Part shown: positions 53,984 to 62,397 of the stretch, piece after piece
Numbering within the stretch: position 1 is the stretch's first letter
Layout of the letters: each line of letters starts with the position of its first letter
DNA from: Nannocystis pusilla
GTDB lineage: Bacteria; Myxococcota_A; Polyangia; Nannocystales; Nannocystaceae
DNA: 64,000 nucleotides
Assembly: GCF_026626665.1 (NCBI RefSeq)
Contig: NZ_JAPNKE010000002.1
Span: forward strand, 6,549,168-6,613,167
Direction: 5' to 3'
Position numbers and translations under genes: made by a program
Notes under the pieces: model-generated
What the model saw: only the letters and a program-made list of their open reading frames with translations
Told to the model about the DNA's origin: nothing
Database searches by the model: none

Positions 53984-54964
53984 ATGAGCCACAGCAATCC
54001 CGTTCACGAAGGCATCGATCGCACCTACGCCCGCTTCGTCCGCGAGCTGCCCGCAGATCTCGCCGCGATCGCGCACGACCTCCCGCATCGGCTGGGGCTC
54101 ACGCCGAACCCCGGCACGCCGTGGAGCCGCGTCTTTAATAATGGGGCGGTGCTCGGCTTGCCGATGCTGCTCTTCGCCGATCCGTCGCGCATGCCCCCGG
54201 AGATCGCCCGCACCGCCGCCGCGGCCCACCTGTTCGCCATCATCGGCGCGTTCGCCCACGACAGGATCGACGACGGCCAGGTCGTCGTCGGCCTGCGCGA
54301 GCGGGCGATCATCGACCGCCTCGACCGGGCCCGCGACGCCGCGCTGGCTCCGCTGCGCGCGCTGGCCCCCTCGTTCATCCGCGACTTCGCGTGGGCCGAG
54401 CGGATGACCAGCGAATCGGTCGCAGAGGAGCGCGCGACGGCGGCGGGCCAGGAGCCCGCGACGCTGGAGCGCTACCTCGCGGTCGCGTGGAAGAAGCAAG
54501 GCCTCGCGTTCCCGGCCGCGCTGGCCGCCGCCGCCGCCGGCCTCCCTGCCGAGGCGCAACTGCTGGTCGAGGCCGTGGTCGCCGGCGCAGCGCTCGGCCT
54601 GCAATACCGCGACGACGTCGTCGACTGGGAAGACGACCTCGTGCACGGCTTCGCCTGGGCCCCGGCCGTGTTCGCGTCGGCCGCCACGGCGCCCGCCTCG
54701 GCCGCGACCCTGGCCGCGCGCCTGCACGCCAGCGGCGGCCTCGTGCGCATGCTCGGGATGTCGAGCGCGGCCTTCGGCTCGGCCGCCAACGCGGCCGCCG
54801 CTCTCGGCGCGGAGGCCCTGGCGACGTGGGCCCGCGAACAAGCCGAGCTCACCGCCGAGCTCGCGCGCCGCGAGGCCGCCAGCCCCGGCTTCGCGGTCGC
54901 CTGGGAGCGCGAGCGCAAGGCCCGACGCGAGCGCCAGCAAGCCCTCGCGGCCGCGGCGGCCTGA
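53984..54964 (+). CDS. Class 1 isoprenoid-biosynthesis-fold enzyme
   Basis: A 326-residue all-helical protein from ATG 53984 (MSHSNPVHEGIDRTYARFV). The first Asp-rich motif is HDRIDDGQ (Asp93, Asp96, Asp97) and the second is YRDDVVDWEDD (Asp210, Asp211, Asp214), the paired metal-diphosphate sites of trans-prenyltransferases and class I terpene synthases. The first lacks the complete DDxxD, so product and substrate cannot be named. The C-terminus is a charged helix (WERERKARRERQQAL). No other terpene genes are adjacent. It may be a polyprenyl synthase-like or terpene synthase-like enzyme; conserved homologues are annotated only as class 1 isoprenoid biosynthesis enzyme. Confidence 0.72.
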   Translation: MSHSNPVHEGIDRTYARFVRELPADLAAIAHDLPHRLGLTPNPGTPWSRVFNNGAVLGLPMLLFADPSRMPPEIARTAAAAHLFAIIGAFAHDRIDDGQVVVGLRERAIIDRLDRARDAALAPLRALAPSFIRDFAWAERMTSESVAEERATAAGQEPATLERYLAVAWKKQGLAFPAALAAAAAGLPAEAQLLVEAVVAGAALGLQYRDDVVDWEDDLVHGFAWAPAVFASAATAPASAATLAARLHASGGLVRMLGMSSAAFGSAANAAAALGAEALATWAREQAELTAELARREAASPGFAVAWERERKARRERQQALAAAAA

Positions 54965-55278
54965 CCGTCGCGTGCGAGGACTGGTTTTGAACAATGGCAT
55001 GTTCTAAAGCACAGTCTGACATCCTGGTTCGTATGTCTCTCCGGACAGCTGGCTCGCCGGTCGTCCGCGTCGCCTGCGCTGGCCTCGCAGCCGCCCGCCG
55101 AGCTCGAACGCGTAAGTCGTTCGACCAGCTCGGACTCGCTCGGCTTTGGCTCTCTTCATTCACGGCCCCCGGGCCGGACAGGGCAGTTTCGCGACTTGAT
55201 GGCCTATACCGAATCGATTAGCCTCGCCAAGGCTGAGCGGGTGTTGCTCGTTCGTCAGCGCCTCCGGAGATACGATCG
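54965..55278. other. Intergenic with two weak hairpins
   Basis: About 310 bp. It contains TGTCTCTCCGGACA (55034-55047), a slightly imperfect member of the hairpin family, and a lower-GC run (about 54985-55030). No gene seen; it likely carries the promoter of the eCIS-core gene. Confidence 0.4.
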
Positions 55279-56142
55279 ATGTCGTCTTTCGCGCCCCTGA
55301 GTCGTATTCGTCAAACTGTGGCCGAAGTTCCCCGCCGCCCAGGCAAGGCGCCTCTTCTCGTCCAGACGAAGCTGAAAGTGAGCACCCCGGAGAGCCCTGA
55401 CGAGAAGCAGGCGGAGGCGGTGGCGGACAGGGTGATGCATGCGCCGGAAACATCATGCACAGCCTGCGGTGAGCAACCAAAGAAGAGTCCGTGTGCGGCC
55501 TGCCGCGAGGAGGAGCCTCGCAACGAGCATTTGAGCGTCTCTCTGAAGCCAGCGTCGCCCGCACCGCCGGCGCAATCGGGCGAGACCGGCGCAATCGTCG
55601 CCGACGCGCTGCGCTCCCCGGGCTACCCGATCCCCCTCCAGGAACGACGATTCATGGAGAGCCGCCTCGGTCATGACTTCGGGGCGGTCAGAATTCATGA
55701 CGGCCCCGCAAGCCGCGCCGCAGCCTCACATCTGGGCGCCCGTGCGTTCACGGTCGGCGAGCACGTAGGCCTGGCCTCCGGAGAGCACCTGCACGGCAGC
55801 CAGGGCCGGCGCTTGCTCGCTCATGAGCTCACCCACGTCGTTCAGCAGCGCCAGCGTCCCGGTGGCGAGGTCCACCGATTAGCCAACATCTGCAGCGACG
55901 AGCAAAAGGCGAAGTTCAAGACCGCTCACGCCACCGCAACGGCCTATCTCGACAGAGCCCTGAAGGCGGCGCGGACCATGCCGAGCGCGGGCGCCAAGTC
56001 TCGCCCCGATCAATTCGCAGCGCTCGCGCAGCAGACCTTCGGTAATACCGTCGATGTCGAGGCTGTCAAGACTCATCTCCGGTCGATGTCCGCAGAGCTC
56101 GGCGCTCTGACGAGTATGCGAGTGAGCAAAGAGGGACGATGA
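55279..56142 (+). CDS. eCIS-core (DUF4157) protein, N-terminal part
   Basis: A 287-residue frame. From about residue 117 it carries the eCIS_core/DUF4157 domain: PLQERRFMESRLGHDFGAVRIHDGPASRAAASHLGARAFTV, ending in HELTHVVQQ (zinc-type motif HELTH at 182-186). Proteins with this domain are usually cargo of, or linked to, extracellular contractile injection systems, but no sheath, tube or baseplate gene lies in this window. The N-terminus is a low-complexity Cys-containing region (SCTACGEQPKKSPCAACREE). It ends four bases into the next gene (ATGA). One extra G in the GGG before 56139 would fuse both frames, so the two may be one protein of about 583 residues. GC content is lower than in neighbours. 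Confidence 0.85.
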   Translation: MSSFAPLSRIRQTVAEVPRRPGKAPLLVQTKLKVSTPESPDEKQAEAVADRVMHAPETSCTACGEQPKKSPCAACREEEPRNEHLSVSLKPASPAPPAQSGETGAIVADALRSPGYPIPLQERRFMESRLGHDFGAVRIHDGPASRAAASHLGARAFTVGEHVGLASGEHLHGSQGRRLLAHELTHVVQQRQRPGGEVHRLANICSDEQKAKFKTAHATATAYLDRALKAARTMPSAGAKSRPDQFAALAQQTFGNTVDVEAVKTHLRSMSAELGALTSMRVSKEGR

Positions 56143-57029
56143 CGCAGAATCCCGTGGTCTGTAACCCCGACAAAGAAACTTATGATTGCACCAACAATTT
56201 TGCCGGCGGTGAGTGGACTGGGTTCAAGCGGCTGTTCCTGTGCCCGTCGTTCTTCGGGCTCAACACCGTGCAGAGCGCGCTCGTCGTCATCCATGAATCC
56301 GTGCATATCGCCGGCATCTCTTTAAAAAACGACGCCTACTTTCACTCACGGCTGGCGCATGAGCTCCCGCTCATCTCTGCGAGCACCGCTGCGAGCAATC
56401 CGGACACCCTGACCTCGTTCGTTTATCGTCTCGCTACGGGGAACAAATTTCAAAACAAGGTGCTGCAAGAGCCCATTCAAGACAGGTTCGTCGGCGACTT
56501 CTCCGACGCCCAGCGAGCCTTTCTTCGGCAAAGCCTCGCCTGGGCGGAGGCCAAGCTGGACGTGACGCTCACCGCCCTGAACGAGATCCGGACGAACGAC
56601 GGCGGTGGACAGGCCGGGCAGCTCCTGAAAGGGTCCGATCTGTCCGCGAAGCTCGGCATCGACTTCGAGAGTATTTCGGGGCTCACGGAGGCCGGGCAAG
56701 CCGCGCTCGCGACGACCATCGAACGGCTCGAAACCGCATATATCGCACTTTCATCGAGAGTACAGTTCCGGCGTCCTCCAGCGTCCCCCCCACCGGCCGA
56801 AGGCACGCTGCCGACTGCGGGTATTCCGGTCGCGTGGAGAGGATCGGCCTTCATGATCGATCCGGACTATATTCAGGGCTCCAGCGCCTTCAACTTCGCT
56901 AGCGTCCTTGCGGATGCAGTCTTGCGTGGTGAACACCGCTGGGACCAGGAGATCTCCCCGATGGCACAGCTCCTTGAGCTGTTGATGCGCACCGATACGA
57001 AGGGGCGCGACTTACTGCCCCGGCGCTGA
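56139..57029 (+). CDS. Putative zinc metallopeptidase (HESVH), C-terminal part of the eCIS-core locus
   Basis: A 296-residue frame beginning MTQNPVVCNPDKETYDC. It holds LFLCPSFFGLNTVQSALVVIHESVHIAGISLKNDAYFHSRLA: zinc motif HESVH at residues 52-56 followed by an Asp in NDAYF, the arrangement of aspzincin (M35/deuterolysin-like) peptidases often attached to DUF4157 domains. The rest is helical (LSAKLGIDFESISGLTEAGQAALATTIERLETAY). Whether it is separate or fused to the preceding frame depends on one G. AT-richer codons (AATTTT, AAAAAC) suggest horizontal acquisition. Possible exported toxin or self-processing protease. Confidence 0.78.
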   Translation: MTQNPVVCNPDKETYDCTNNFAGGEWTGFKRLFLCPSFFGLNTVQSALVVIHESVHIAGISLKNDAYFHSRLAHELPLISASTAASNPDTLTSFVYRLATGNKFQNKVLQEPIQDRFVGDFSDAQRAFLRQSLAWAEAKLDVTLTALNEIRTNDGGGQAGQLLKGSDLSAKLGIDFESISGLTEAGQAALATTIERLETAYIALSSRVQFRRPPASPPPAEGTLPTAGIPVAWRGSAFMIDPDYIQGSSAFNFASVLADAVLRGEHRWDQEISPMAQLLELLMRTDTKGRDLLPRR

Positions 57030-59027
57030 TCGCTGCTCGCCGAGCGTAGGTTTCGTGACCGCCGGCTCGGCGCTCGGACTCGGCAGCAGGGTCGGCCGCG
57101 GACGGACCGCCGCCCAGCCGTTGCCGAGCTCCCCGTGGGTGTTCTTGCCGCCCCAGCACACCACCTCGTCTCCTTCGACGAGAGCACACGCGTGGGACGT
57201 GCCCGCCGCGAGCGCCAGCGCCGGACGACGGACATGGGGGACGGTTCGCAGCTCGGCCGGGTTCTCCGCGGACCAGTCACCCCAACACACCACCTCTCGC
57301 TCCGGCCGGGTGATCGCGCAGGTCAGGTCGAAATCGGTCGAGACCGCGAAGTAGCGCCCCGGCACGGGCTGCAGCGGATGTCGCACGTTCGTGCGCTCCC
57401 CCGACCCGATCTGACCGGCCTTGTTGCATCCGCCGCAACGGAGCGCACCGGACCGATCGAGCGCGCAGACATGGCACCCGCCCACGGCGATCGCCGCGAC
57501 GTCGGTGAGTCCTGCGCCATCGATACAATCGGAGGGTCGTCCGAGGCAATGGAGGCGGCCCTCGTTCGTGCGCACGTAAAGCGCCTCGCTCAGGCTGGCC
57601 ACGACCTCGACCGCGCCCGGGATCGCGAAGCCGTCGAAGTCGAGGTCGCGGTCCTCGTACTTGCTCCAACAGCGGCCGCGCCCGTCGGGTCCGACGGCGC
57701 AGGCACGCCGGCTCCCGACCGTCACGCTGGATGCGCCGCGAACGGGCGGGAGCGGGGCCCGCCACCGCTTGTCGGGCTGGCGACGAGCTGTCATCGCGCT
57801 GAATCGCGTCTCACGACAACGTACCTCGCCCGCCTCGGTGCGCACGCACATCGCGTCGTCTTGCGCCGCGAGTTCGCGGGCCCCTTCGATCCGGCCGACC
57901 GCGTGCGGTCGGGTCCAGGCCTGCTCCGTCCCCCAGCAACGAATCTCCCCGTCGTTCAGGAGCGCGCAGCTCGACTCCGTCTTTGCCACGAGCTGCCGCA
58001 CATTGGGCAATCGCAGAGAACCGGGACGACCCGCGCTGGCGCTCGCCACACCGTCGCCGAGCTGTCCCTCGCGGTCCCGGCCCCAACACCACATCGTGTC
58101 GTCGCGCCCGCGGGCACAAACCTGCCAGGGACCGCCGTACAGCGCCGCGACCGCCGGCAAGCCTTCGATCCGGTGCGCCTCACCGTCCTTCGTCACGCCG
58201 GCGACCGGCGGCCAGGGGACATTCCCCCAGCAGACCACGTCCTCGCCGGTCCGCAACGCGCAGGCGTGACTGTCCCCCACCACCACCTGCGCGGCCGGCG
58301 ACGCGAGGTCGGGCACCTCGTCGAGGCGAAAGTCGATACCCTCACCCCTTTCGATGCTCCAGCAACGAACCGCGCCCGCCGTCGTGACTGCACACAGTCG
58401 CTCCCCGCCGGCCGCGATCGTCCGGGCGTCATCCAGCTCGGGCACGCGCCGGATCGTCGGCGTCTCCGTCGCTAGCGCGTGCGACCAGCACGACACTCGA
58501 CCGTCCCTGTGGAGCGCGCACTCGAAGGTCGAACCGGAGGCCGCACCCACGACGTCGGCGATGCCTGGCATCGGCGCGCCGAACCGCGTCGTCATCGAAC
58601 CATCGGCTCGGACGAGCATCCGCGTTTCACCAGGGGTGAGCCGAACCGCGCCGCCATCGAGGCGAAGCGGCTCCGGATTCGCCGCGTGCCGCCAACACCA
58701 CACATCGCCGCTGCGGGTGAGCGCGCACGCCTCCAGCCGCGCGACGACCACCTCGAGCGCCGCCTCCACGCCCGGTACATACGCAGGCGCGACACCCATC
58801 CCCCGGCACGACACCCGCCCGCTCCGGTGGACGGCGCAGCTCATTCGTTCGTCGAGACCCACGTGCACGAAGGGGTCCGCCGTCGTCGCCCCGCCGGGCT
58901 TCCGCACGGATGCCGGGTCCGGCAGGGCCGGGCCGCGCGACAGCGCTGCCGCCCGACAGGCGACCGAGCCGCTCAAGAGCACGAGGCCCAACGCGCTGCA
59001 CCTGACCTTATCGAACCGCACGCCCAT
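57012..59027 (-). CDS. RCC1-like beta-propeller lipoprotein
   Basis: A 671-residue protein from ATG 59027: MGVRFDKVRCSALGLVLLSGSVAC, lipoprotein signal with lipobox SVAC. The remainder is a series of RCC1-type repeats with the signature CAL...G.V.CWG (e.g. SHACALVEGDEVVCWGGKN, DDTMWCWGRDREGQLGDG, CHVCALDRSGALRCGGCNKAGQIGSGE). About 12 repeats are visible, each with a Cys pair, so two seven-bladed propellers are plausible. Such proteins are common, numerous and uncharacterised in myxobacteria. It is the second gene after an MglA-like GTPase on the same strand (21-bp gap). Its 3' end overlaps the convergent metallopeptidase gene by 18 bp. Confidence 0.87.
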   Translation of the reverse strand: MGVRFDKVRCSALGLVLLSGSVACRAAALSRGPALPDPASVRKPGGATTADPFVHVGLDERMSCAVHRSGRVSCRGMGVAPAYVPGVEAALEVVVARLEACALTRSGDVWCWRHAANPEPLRLDGGAVRLTPGETRMLVRADGSMTTRFGAPMPGIADVVGAASGSTFECALHRDGRVSCWSHALATETPTIRRVPELDDARTIAAGGERLCAVTTAGAVRCWSIERGEGIDFRLDEVPDLASPAAQVVVGDSHACALRTGEDVVCWGNVPWPPVAGVTKDGEAHRIEGLPAVAALYGGPWQVCARGRDDTMWCWGRDREGQLGDGVASASAGRPGSLRLPNVRQLVAKTESSCALLNDGEIRCWGTEQAWTRPHAVGRIEGARELAAQDDAMCVRTEAGEVRCRETRFSAMTARRQPDKRWRAPLPPVRGASSVTVGSRRACAVGPDGRGRCWSKYEDRDLDFDGFAIPGAVEVVASLSEALYVRTNEGRLHCLGRPSDCIDGAGLTDVAAIAVGGCHVCALDRSGALRCGGCNKAGQIGSGERTNVRHPLQPVPGRYFAVSTDFDLTCAITRPEREVVCWGDWSAENPAELRTVPHVRRPALALAAGTSHACALVEGDEVVCWGGKNTHGELGNGWAAVRPRPTLLPSPSAEPAVTKPTLGEQRSAPGQ

Positions 59028-59048
59028 CCTATCCCGTCCTGAACGGCC

Positions 59049-59618
59049 TCACGGCGCCTTGCGCAGCTCCTCGAGCACGCCCCGGCTCACCTGCTTGAGC
59101 GTCTCGAACACGCCGATCCCGCGCGCCGCGATCGCCTCGCCGTCGGGGTGCTGCCACGGATTGATCGCCCGGCGCAATTGCTCGACCGGCAGCGCCCCCG
59201 CGACGTCGCGCTTGTTGTACTGGAACACCGCCGGCAGCTTGCCGAGGTCGAGCCCGCGGGCGCTCACCTCGGTGTTCAGCTTCTGCACCCAGGCGACGTT
59301 GTCGAGCAGCGCGGTCGGGCTCGAGTCGGCGATGAACACGACGCCGTCGGGCGGGCCGCTGCCGAGCTCGTCGAACACGTGCCGCGTCCACGCGCCGTCG
59401 CTGGGGCAGCGGAGCAGGGCGAACACGGTCGCGTAGCCGCGCAGCTCGCCGAGCGCCAGCGGGAAGCCGACGCTCGTCTCCTTGGCCGCCGGCGGCCGAT
59501 CGGGCGGGCTGGTGCGGCGATGGACTTCCTCGAGGTTCGCCCACTTGCCGGCGGCCGGCGGGCCCCAGTAGACGATCTTCGCGTAGATCCGCCGCGCCTC
59601 GTGGTCGATGCTCGCCAT
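59049..59618 (-). CDS. MglA-like GTPase with altered P-loop (GKW)
   Basis: A 189-residue protein from ATG 59618 (MASIDHEARRIYAKIVYWGPP). MglA-family features: VYWGPPAAGK at the P-loop, TSVGFPLALGEL, FIADSSPTALLDNV, FQYNKRDV (NKxD-type base recognition as in MglA) and LKQVSRGVLEEL. The residue after GK is Trp where MglA and other Ras-like GTPases have Thr/Ser that binds Mg2+, so GTP hydrolysis may be impaired and it may act as a pseudo-GTPase scaffold. The partner gene for a Roadblock GAP (MglB) is not adjacent; an RCC1-like gene follows 21 bp on. Confidence 0.85.
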   Translation of the reverse strand: MASIDHEARRIYAKIVYWGPPAAGKWANLEEVHRRTSPPDRPPAAKETSVGFPLALGELRGYATVFALLRCPSDGAWTRHVFDELGSGPPDGVVFIADSSPTALLDNVAWVQKLNTEVSARGLDLGKLPAVFQYNKRDVAGALPVEQLRRAINPWQHPDGEAIAARGIGVFETLKQVSRGVLEELRKAP

Positions 59619-59740
59619 GCTGCCGCGAGTATATCGGCTCCCGCCGCCGGCTCGCCGGCCCGGCTCCACCGACCGCGGCCGCGTCGCCGTGCTCGTCGGC
59701 CTCGCGCCGTGCGCCCTGGGCAGGTCGGCGAGCCTTCGCT

Positions 59741-60182
59741 ATGGTCACGGCGATGACCGCCGACGCCCGCCTCGCCGAATTCCCCGTCATTCGCCGCTGG
59801 CCGGTCGCGTGGGGCGACCAGGACACCTTCGCGCACGTCAACAACGTCGTGTATTTCCGCTGGTTCGAGTCGGTGCGGATCGCCTTCTTTGAAGAGATTC
59901 GCTGGACCCGCGGCGGCCACACCGGCGGGGTCGGCCCGATCCTCGCCTCGACCTCCTGCACCTTCAAATCCCCTCACGTATCCGGACACCGTCATCCTCG
60001 CGGCCAGGGCCGAGGACATCGGCGACGATCGCTTCACCATGCGCTACCGGATCGTCAGCGAGCGCCTCGATCGGGTCGCCGCCGAAGGCGAGGGCCGGAT
60101 CGTCAGCTTCGACTACGACGCCGGCGCGAAGGCCCCGCTACCTCCGGAGATCCGCGCGGCGCTCCTGGCCCTCTCCTCGTGA
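59741..60182 (+). CDS. 4-hydroxybenzoyl-CoA thioesterase-type acyl-CoA thioesterase (one frameshift)
   Basis: ATG 59741 or, more likely, 59753 (MTADARLAEFPVIRR). A hot-dog-fold thioesterase: VAWGDQDTFAHVNNVVYFRWFESVR, where the Asp of GDQDxxxHVNN is the catalytic residue of the 4HBT class, then FEEIRW and YRIVSERLDRVAAEGEGRIVSFDYDAGAKAPLPP. The frame breaks near 59968 at CCCC; one extra C gives FKSPLTYPDTV, a canonical segment. About 147 residues. Probably hydrolyses medium- or long-chain acyl-CoA. Divergent from the MglA-like gene. Confidence 0.85.
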
Positions 60183-60200
60183 GCCTCGAAACACGAGACC

Positions 60201-60214
60201 TGTCCCAAGGGACA
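60201..60214. terminator. Perfect TGTCCC/GGGACA palindrome between convergent genes
   Basis: TGTCCC-AA-GGGACA, 19 bp after the thioesterase stop and 56 bp before the VOC gene stop. The same hairpin family seen after other gene ends; probable bidirectional terminator. Confidence 0.6.
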
Positions 60215-60269
60215 TCGACTCCCCTCGTCGCATCGAACCGGGCGCCCCGCGGAGCGCCCGGCGCGGGGC

Positions 60270-60686
60270 TCACGACTGCACGTGGTTCGGTTCCATGAAC
60301 ACCACCTCCCAGTGGTGCCCATCGAGGTCGTAGAACGCGCGGTAGTACATGAACCCGTGGTCCTTGGGCTCGCCGATCGCCCTGCCGCCGTGCTCGATCG
60401 CGGTGTTCACCAGTTGGTCGACCTCCGCGCGGCTGCAGGCCGACAGCGCGAACAGGCCCTCCAGGTGCGTGCGCGTGTCGCAGATCTCGCGCGCGGTGAA
60501 GTCCTTGAAGCGGTCCTCGGTCATCAGCATGAAGAAGGCCTCTTCGCTGACGATCATGCAGGTCGCCTTCTCGTCGGTGAACTGGGGGTTGAACGCGAAC
60601 CCCAGCCTGGTGAAGAAGTCGACGGTGCGCTTGAGATCGCGGACGGCCAGGTTGACGAACAGCTTGCGCGAGTTGGTGACTGCCAT
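60270..60686 (-). CDS. VOC-superfamily (glyoxalase/bleomycin resistance-like) protein
   Basis: A 138-residue protein from ATG 60686 (MAVTNSRKLFVNLAVRDL), just after an AAGGAGGAA ribosome site. A paired beta-alpha-beta-beta-beta fold is visible: FVNLAVRDLKRTVDFFTRLGFAFNPQFTDE and a second half ending GFMYYRAFYDLDGHHWEVVFMEPNH, the DPDGHxWEV metal motif of VOC proteins. It lies 75 bp downstream of a SnoaL-tailed sigma factor gene on the same strand, a pairing common for such factors. Substrate unknown. Confidence 0.86.
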   Translation of the reverse strand: MAVTNSRKLFVNLAVRDLKRTVDFFTRLGFAFNPQFTDEKATCMIVSEEAFFMLMTEDRFKDFTAREICDTRTHLEGLFALSACSRAEVDQLVNTAIEHGGRAIGEPKDHGFMYYRAFYDLDGHHWEVVFMEPNHVQS

Positions 60687-60761
60687 GTGGTTCCTCCTTG
60701 AAGGTTCTGGGCCATGGACCGAAGTCGCTCCGTGAACTCATCGGTCGTTCGCAAAAACTTT

Positions 60762-61730
60762 TCATGGTTCCAGCGCCGGCGGCAGCCCGAAGCGCGGGAA
60801 CAACGCGGCGGTGTCGAGGAACGAATTGAAGCCGACGATCTGTTCGCCGGCCGTCTCGAGCACGATGAGCGCCCACGCGGTGTGGCCGCCCGCGGGGTCG
60901 GGCCGGTACTGCCCGAACGCCAGCGACCCCGAGGCCGCGGTGGGCACGAGCCGCGACCCGCGGCAGCCGGCGCCGCGGCCCGACAGCCAGGTGCGAATCG
61001 TCGGCAGCCCGCGCAGCCACAGCGAGAACGGCGGCATCGACAGCGTCGCGTCCTGGTGGAGCAGGCTCGACAGCGCGTCCATGTCGTAGCGCTCGAACGC
61101 GTCGACGAACCGCTCGAGCAGCTGCGACTGGGCCGCCGACAGCGACGCGCGCCCGCTGCCGACCCCGCGGCTCGCCATCGTCGCGCGGGCCCGTTGCAGC
61201 GCGCTGTTGACCGCCGCCACCGACGTCTCGAGGCTGCCCGCGACCTCCGCCGCCGGCCAGCCGAGCACCTCGGTGAGCAGCAGCACCGCCCGCTGCTTCG
61301 GCGGCAGGTGTTGCAGCGCCGCCACGAACGCCAGGCGGATGCTCTCGCGCAGGCTGGCGCGCTCGTACGGGTCGGCGTCGGCCGGCAACGCGAGGACGTC
61401 GGGGATCGGCTCGACCCACTGCTCGCCCGGCAGGGACACCAGCGCGTCGTCGACCGTGCCCATCGGCCCGAGCTCCATCGGCCGCGCCCGCCGCGAGCGC
61501 CGGCTCAGCGCGTCCAGGCACACGCGCGTGGCGATCCGGTACAGCCAGGTGCGCAGCGCCGACCGACCTTCGAAGCGATCGAGCGCCCGCCAGGCTCGCA
61601 CCATCGTCTCCTGCACCGCGTCGTCGGCCTCCGCGGCCGAGCCGAGCATGCGGTAGCAGTGACCGGTGAGCGCCGAGCGGTGCTGCTCGAGATCGTTCGC
61701 CGTCGCGTGCGGGCTGGCGACATCGTTCAT
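60762..61730 (-). CDS. Sigma-70 family factor with SnoaL-like C-terminal domain (SigX5-like)
   Basis: A 322-residue protein from ATG 61730 ([21 protein letters not shown]). Region 2: [50 protein letters not shown]. Region 4: [44 protein letters not shown]. From about 205 a SnoaL/NTF2-like domain ([33 protein letters not shown]) follows, which in such ECF groups autoregulates the factor. Length and motifs match the TIGR02960 (SigX5) type. No anti-sigma gene is adjacent. Hairpins lie in the region upstream. Confidence 0.88.
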   Translation of the reverse strand: MNDVASPHATANDLEQHRSALTGHCYRMLGSAAEADDAVQETMVRAWRALDRFEGRSALRTWLYRIATRVCLDALSRRSRRARPMELGPMGTVDDALVSLPGEQWVEPIPDVLALPADADPYERASLRESIRLAFVAALQHLPPKQRAVLLLTEVLGWPAAEVAGSLETSVAAVNSALQRARATMASRGVGSGRASLSAAQSQLLERFVDAFERYDMDALSSLLHQDATLSMPPFSLWLRGLPTIRTWLSGRGAGCRGSRLVPTAASGSLAFGQYRPDPAGGHTAWALIVLETAGEQIVGFNSFLDTAALFPRFGLPPALEP

Positions 61731-62397
61731 CGCCGCCGAGGTGTACCAGGCCCGCCCGCCCCGGCAAAGCGCCCTGAAGCCGCCGGCACCCGCCGACTAT
61801 CGCGGCAACGAAGTAGCGACTCGGAGCGACGCGACGGCTCCCGCTCCCGACTCGAATGCCACCCCGTGGACCCACCGCCTCCTCGCGGACGGCCGCGAGC
61901 TCGCCGAGCCGATCACGGGCGCCGACGCGGGCGATCCGCCGCGTCCCGCTGCTCGCCGAGCCCCGCGATCTGTCTTCGAACTGCGCGTCCGCCATCGGCC
62001 TCCCGCCGTGGATTCGTCCCATCCTCGCCCGGCGCTCGCGGCGTCACGCACGGCCGCACCTGCCGAGCTCGGCCCGTGGCCAACACTCCCACGCGACCGT
62101 CAAACCACCCGAGCACGCAACCTGTCCCTCGAGACATCCTGCCCCCGGACCTCGGCCTTCATCGACGTCGCAACCTGTCCCTCGAGACATCCTCTCCTGG
62201 CCACCCCGTGCGCCTCGGGCCATCTCCGCCTTTGACTTGTTAGAACCTGTCTCTGGAGACATCCCGCCCGCGCCCCGCCCGCGCTCGCGGCGCGGCGCGT
62301 CTGCGCGCCTGCGGCCCCGGGCCGGCCGACTCTGCCGTTCGCCCCGCCCGCACCTGCGCGGGCTGACCGCCGGCGGCCGGCCGGCTACAGTCGTCGC
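61731..62397. other. Divergent intergenic region with three hairpins
   Basis: About 670 bp between the sigma factor gene and the last lipoprotein gene. No gene recognised. It holds the triple TGTCC...GACA hairpins (62124-62262). GC-rich throughout. Confidence 0.45.
62124..62262. repeat. Three spaced ACCTGTC...GACATC hairpins
   Basis: AACCTGTCCCTCGAGACATCC occurs at about 62120 and 62173 (hairpin cores 62124-62137 and 62177-62190), and AACCTGTCTCTGGAGACATC with perfect TGTCTC/GAGACA arms at 62249-62262. Spacing is 53 and 72 bp. Same hairpin family, here in a divergent 5' region rather than after a stop. Confidence 0.65.
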
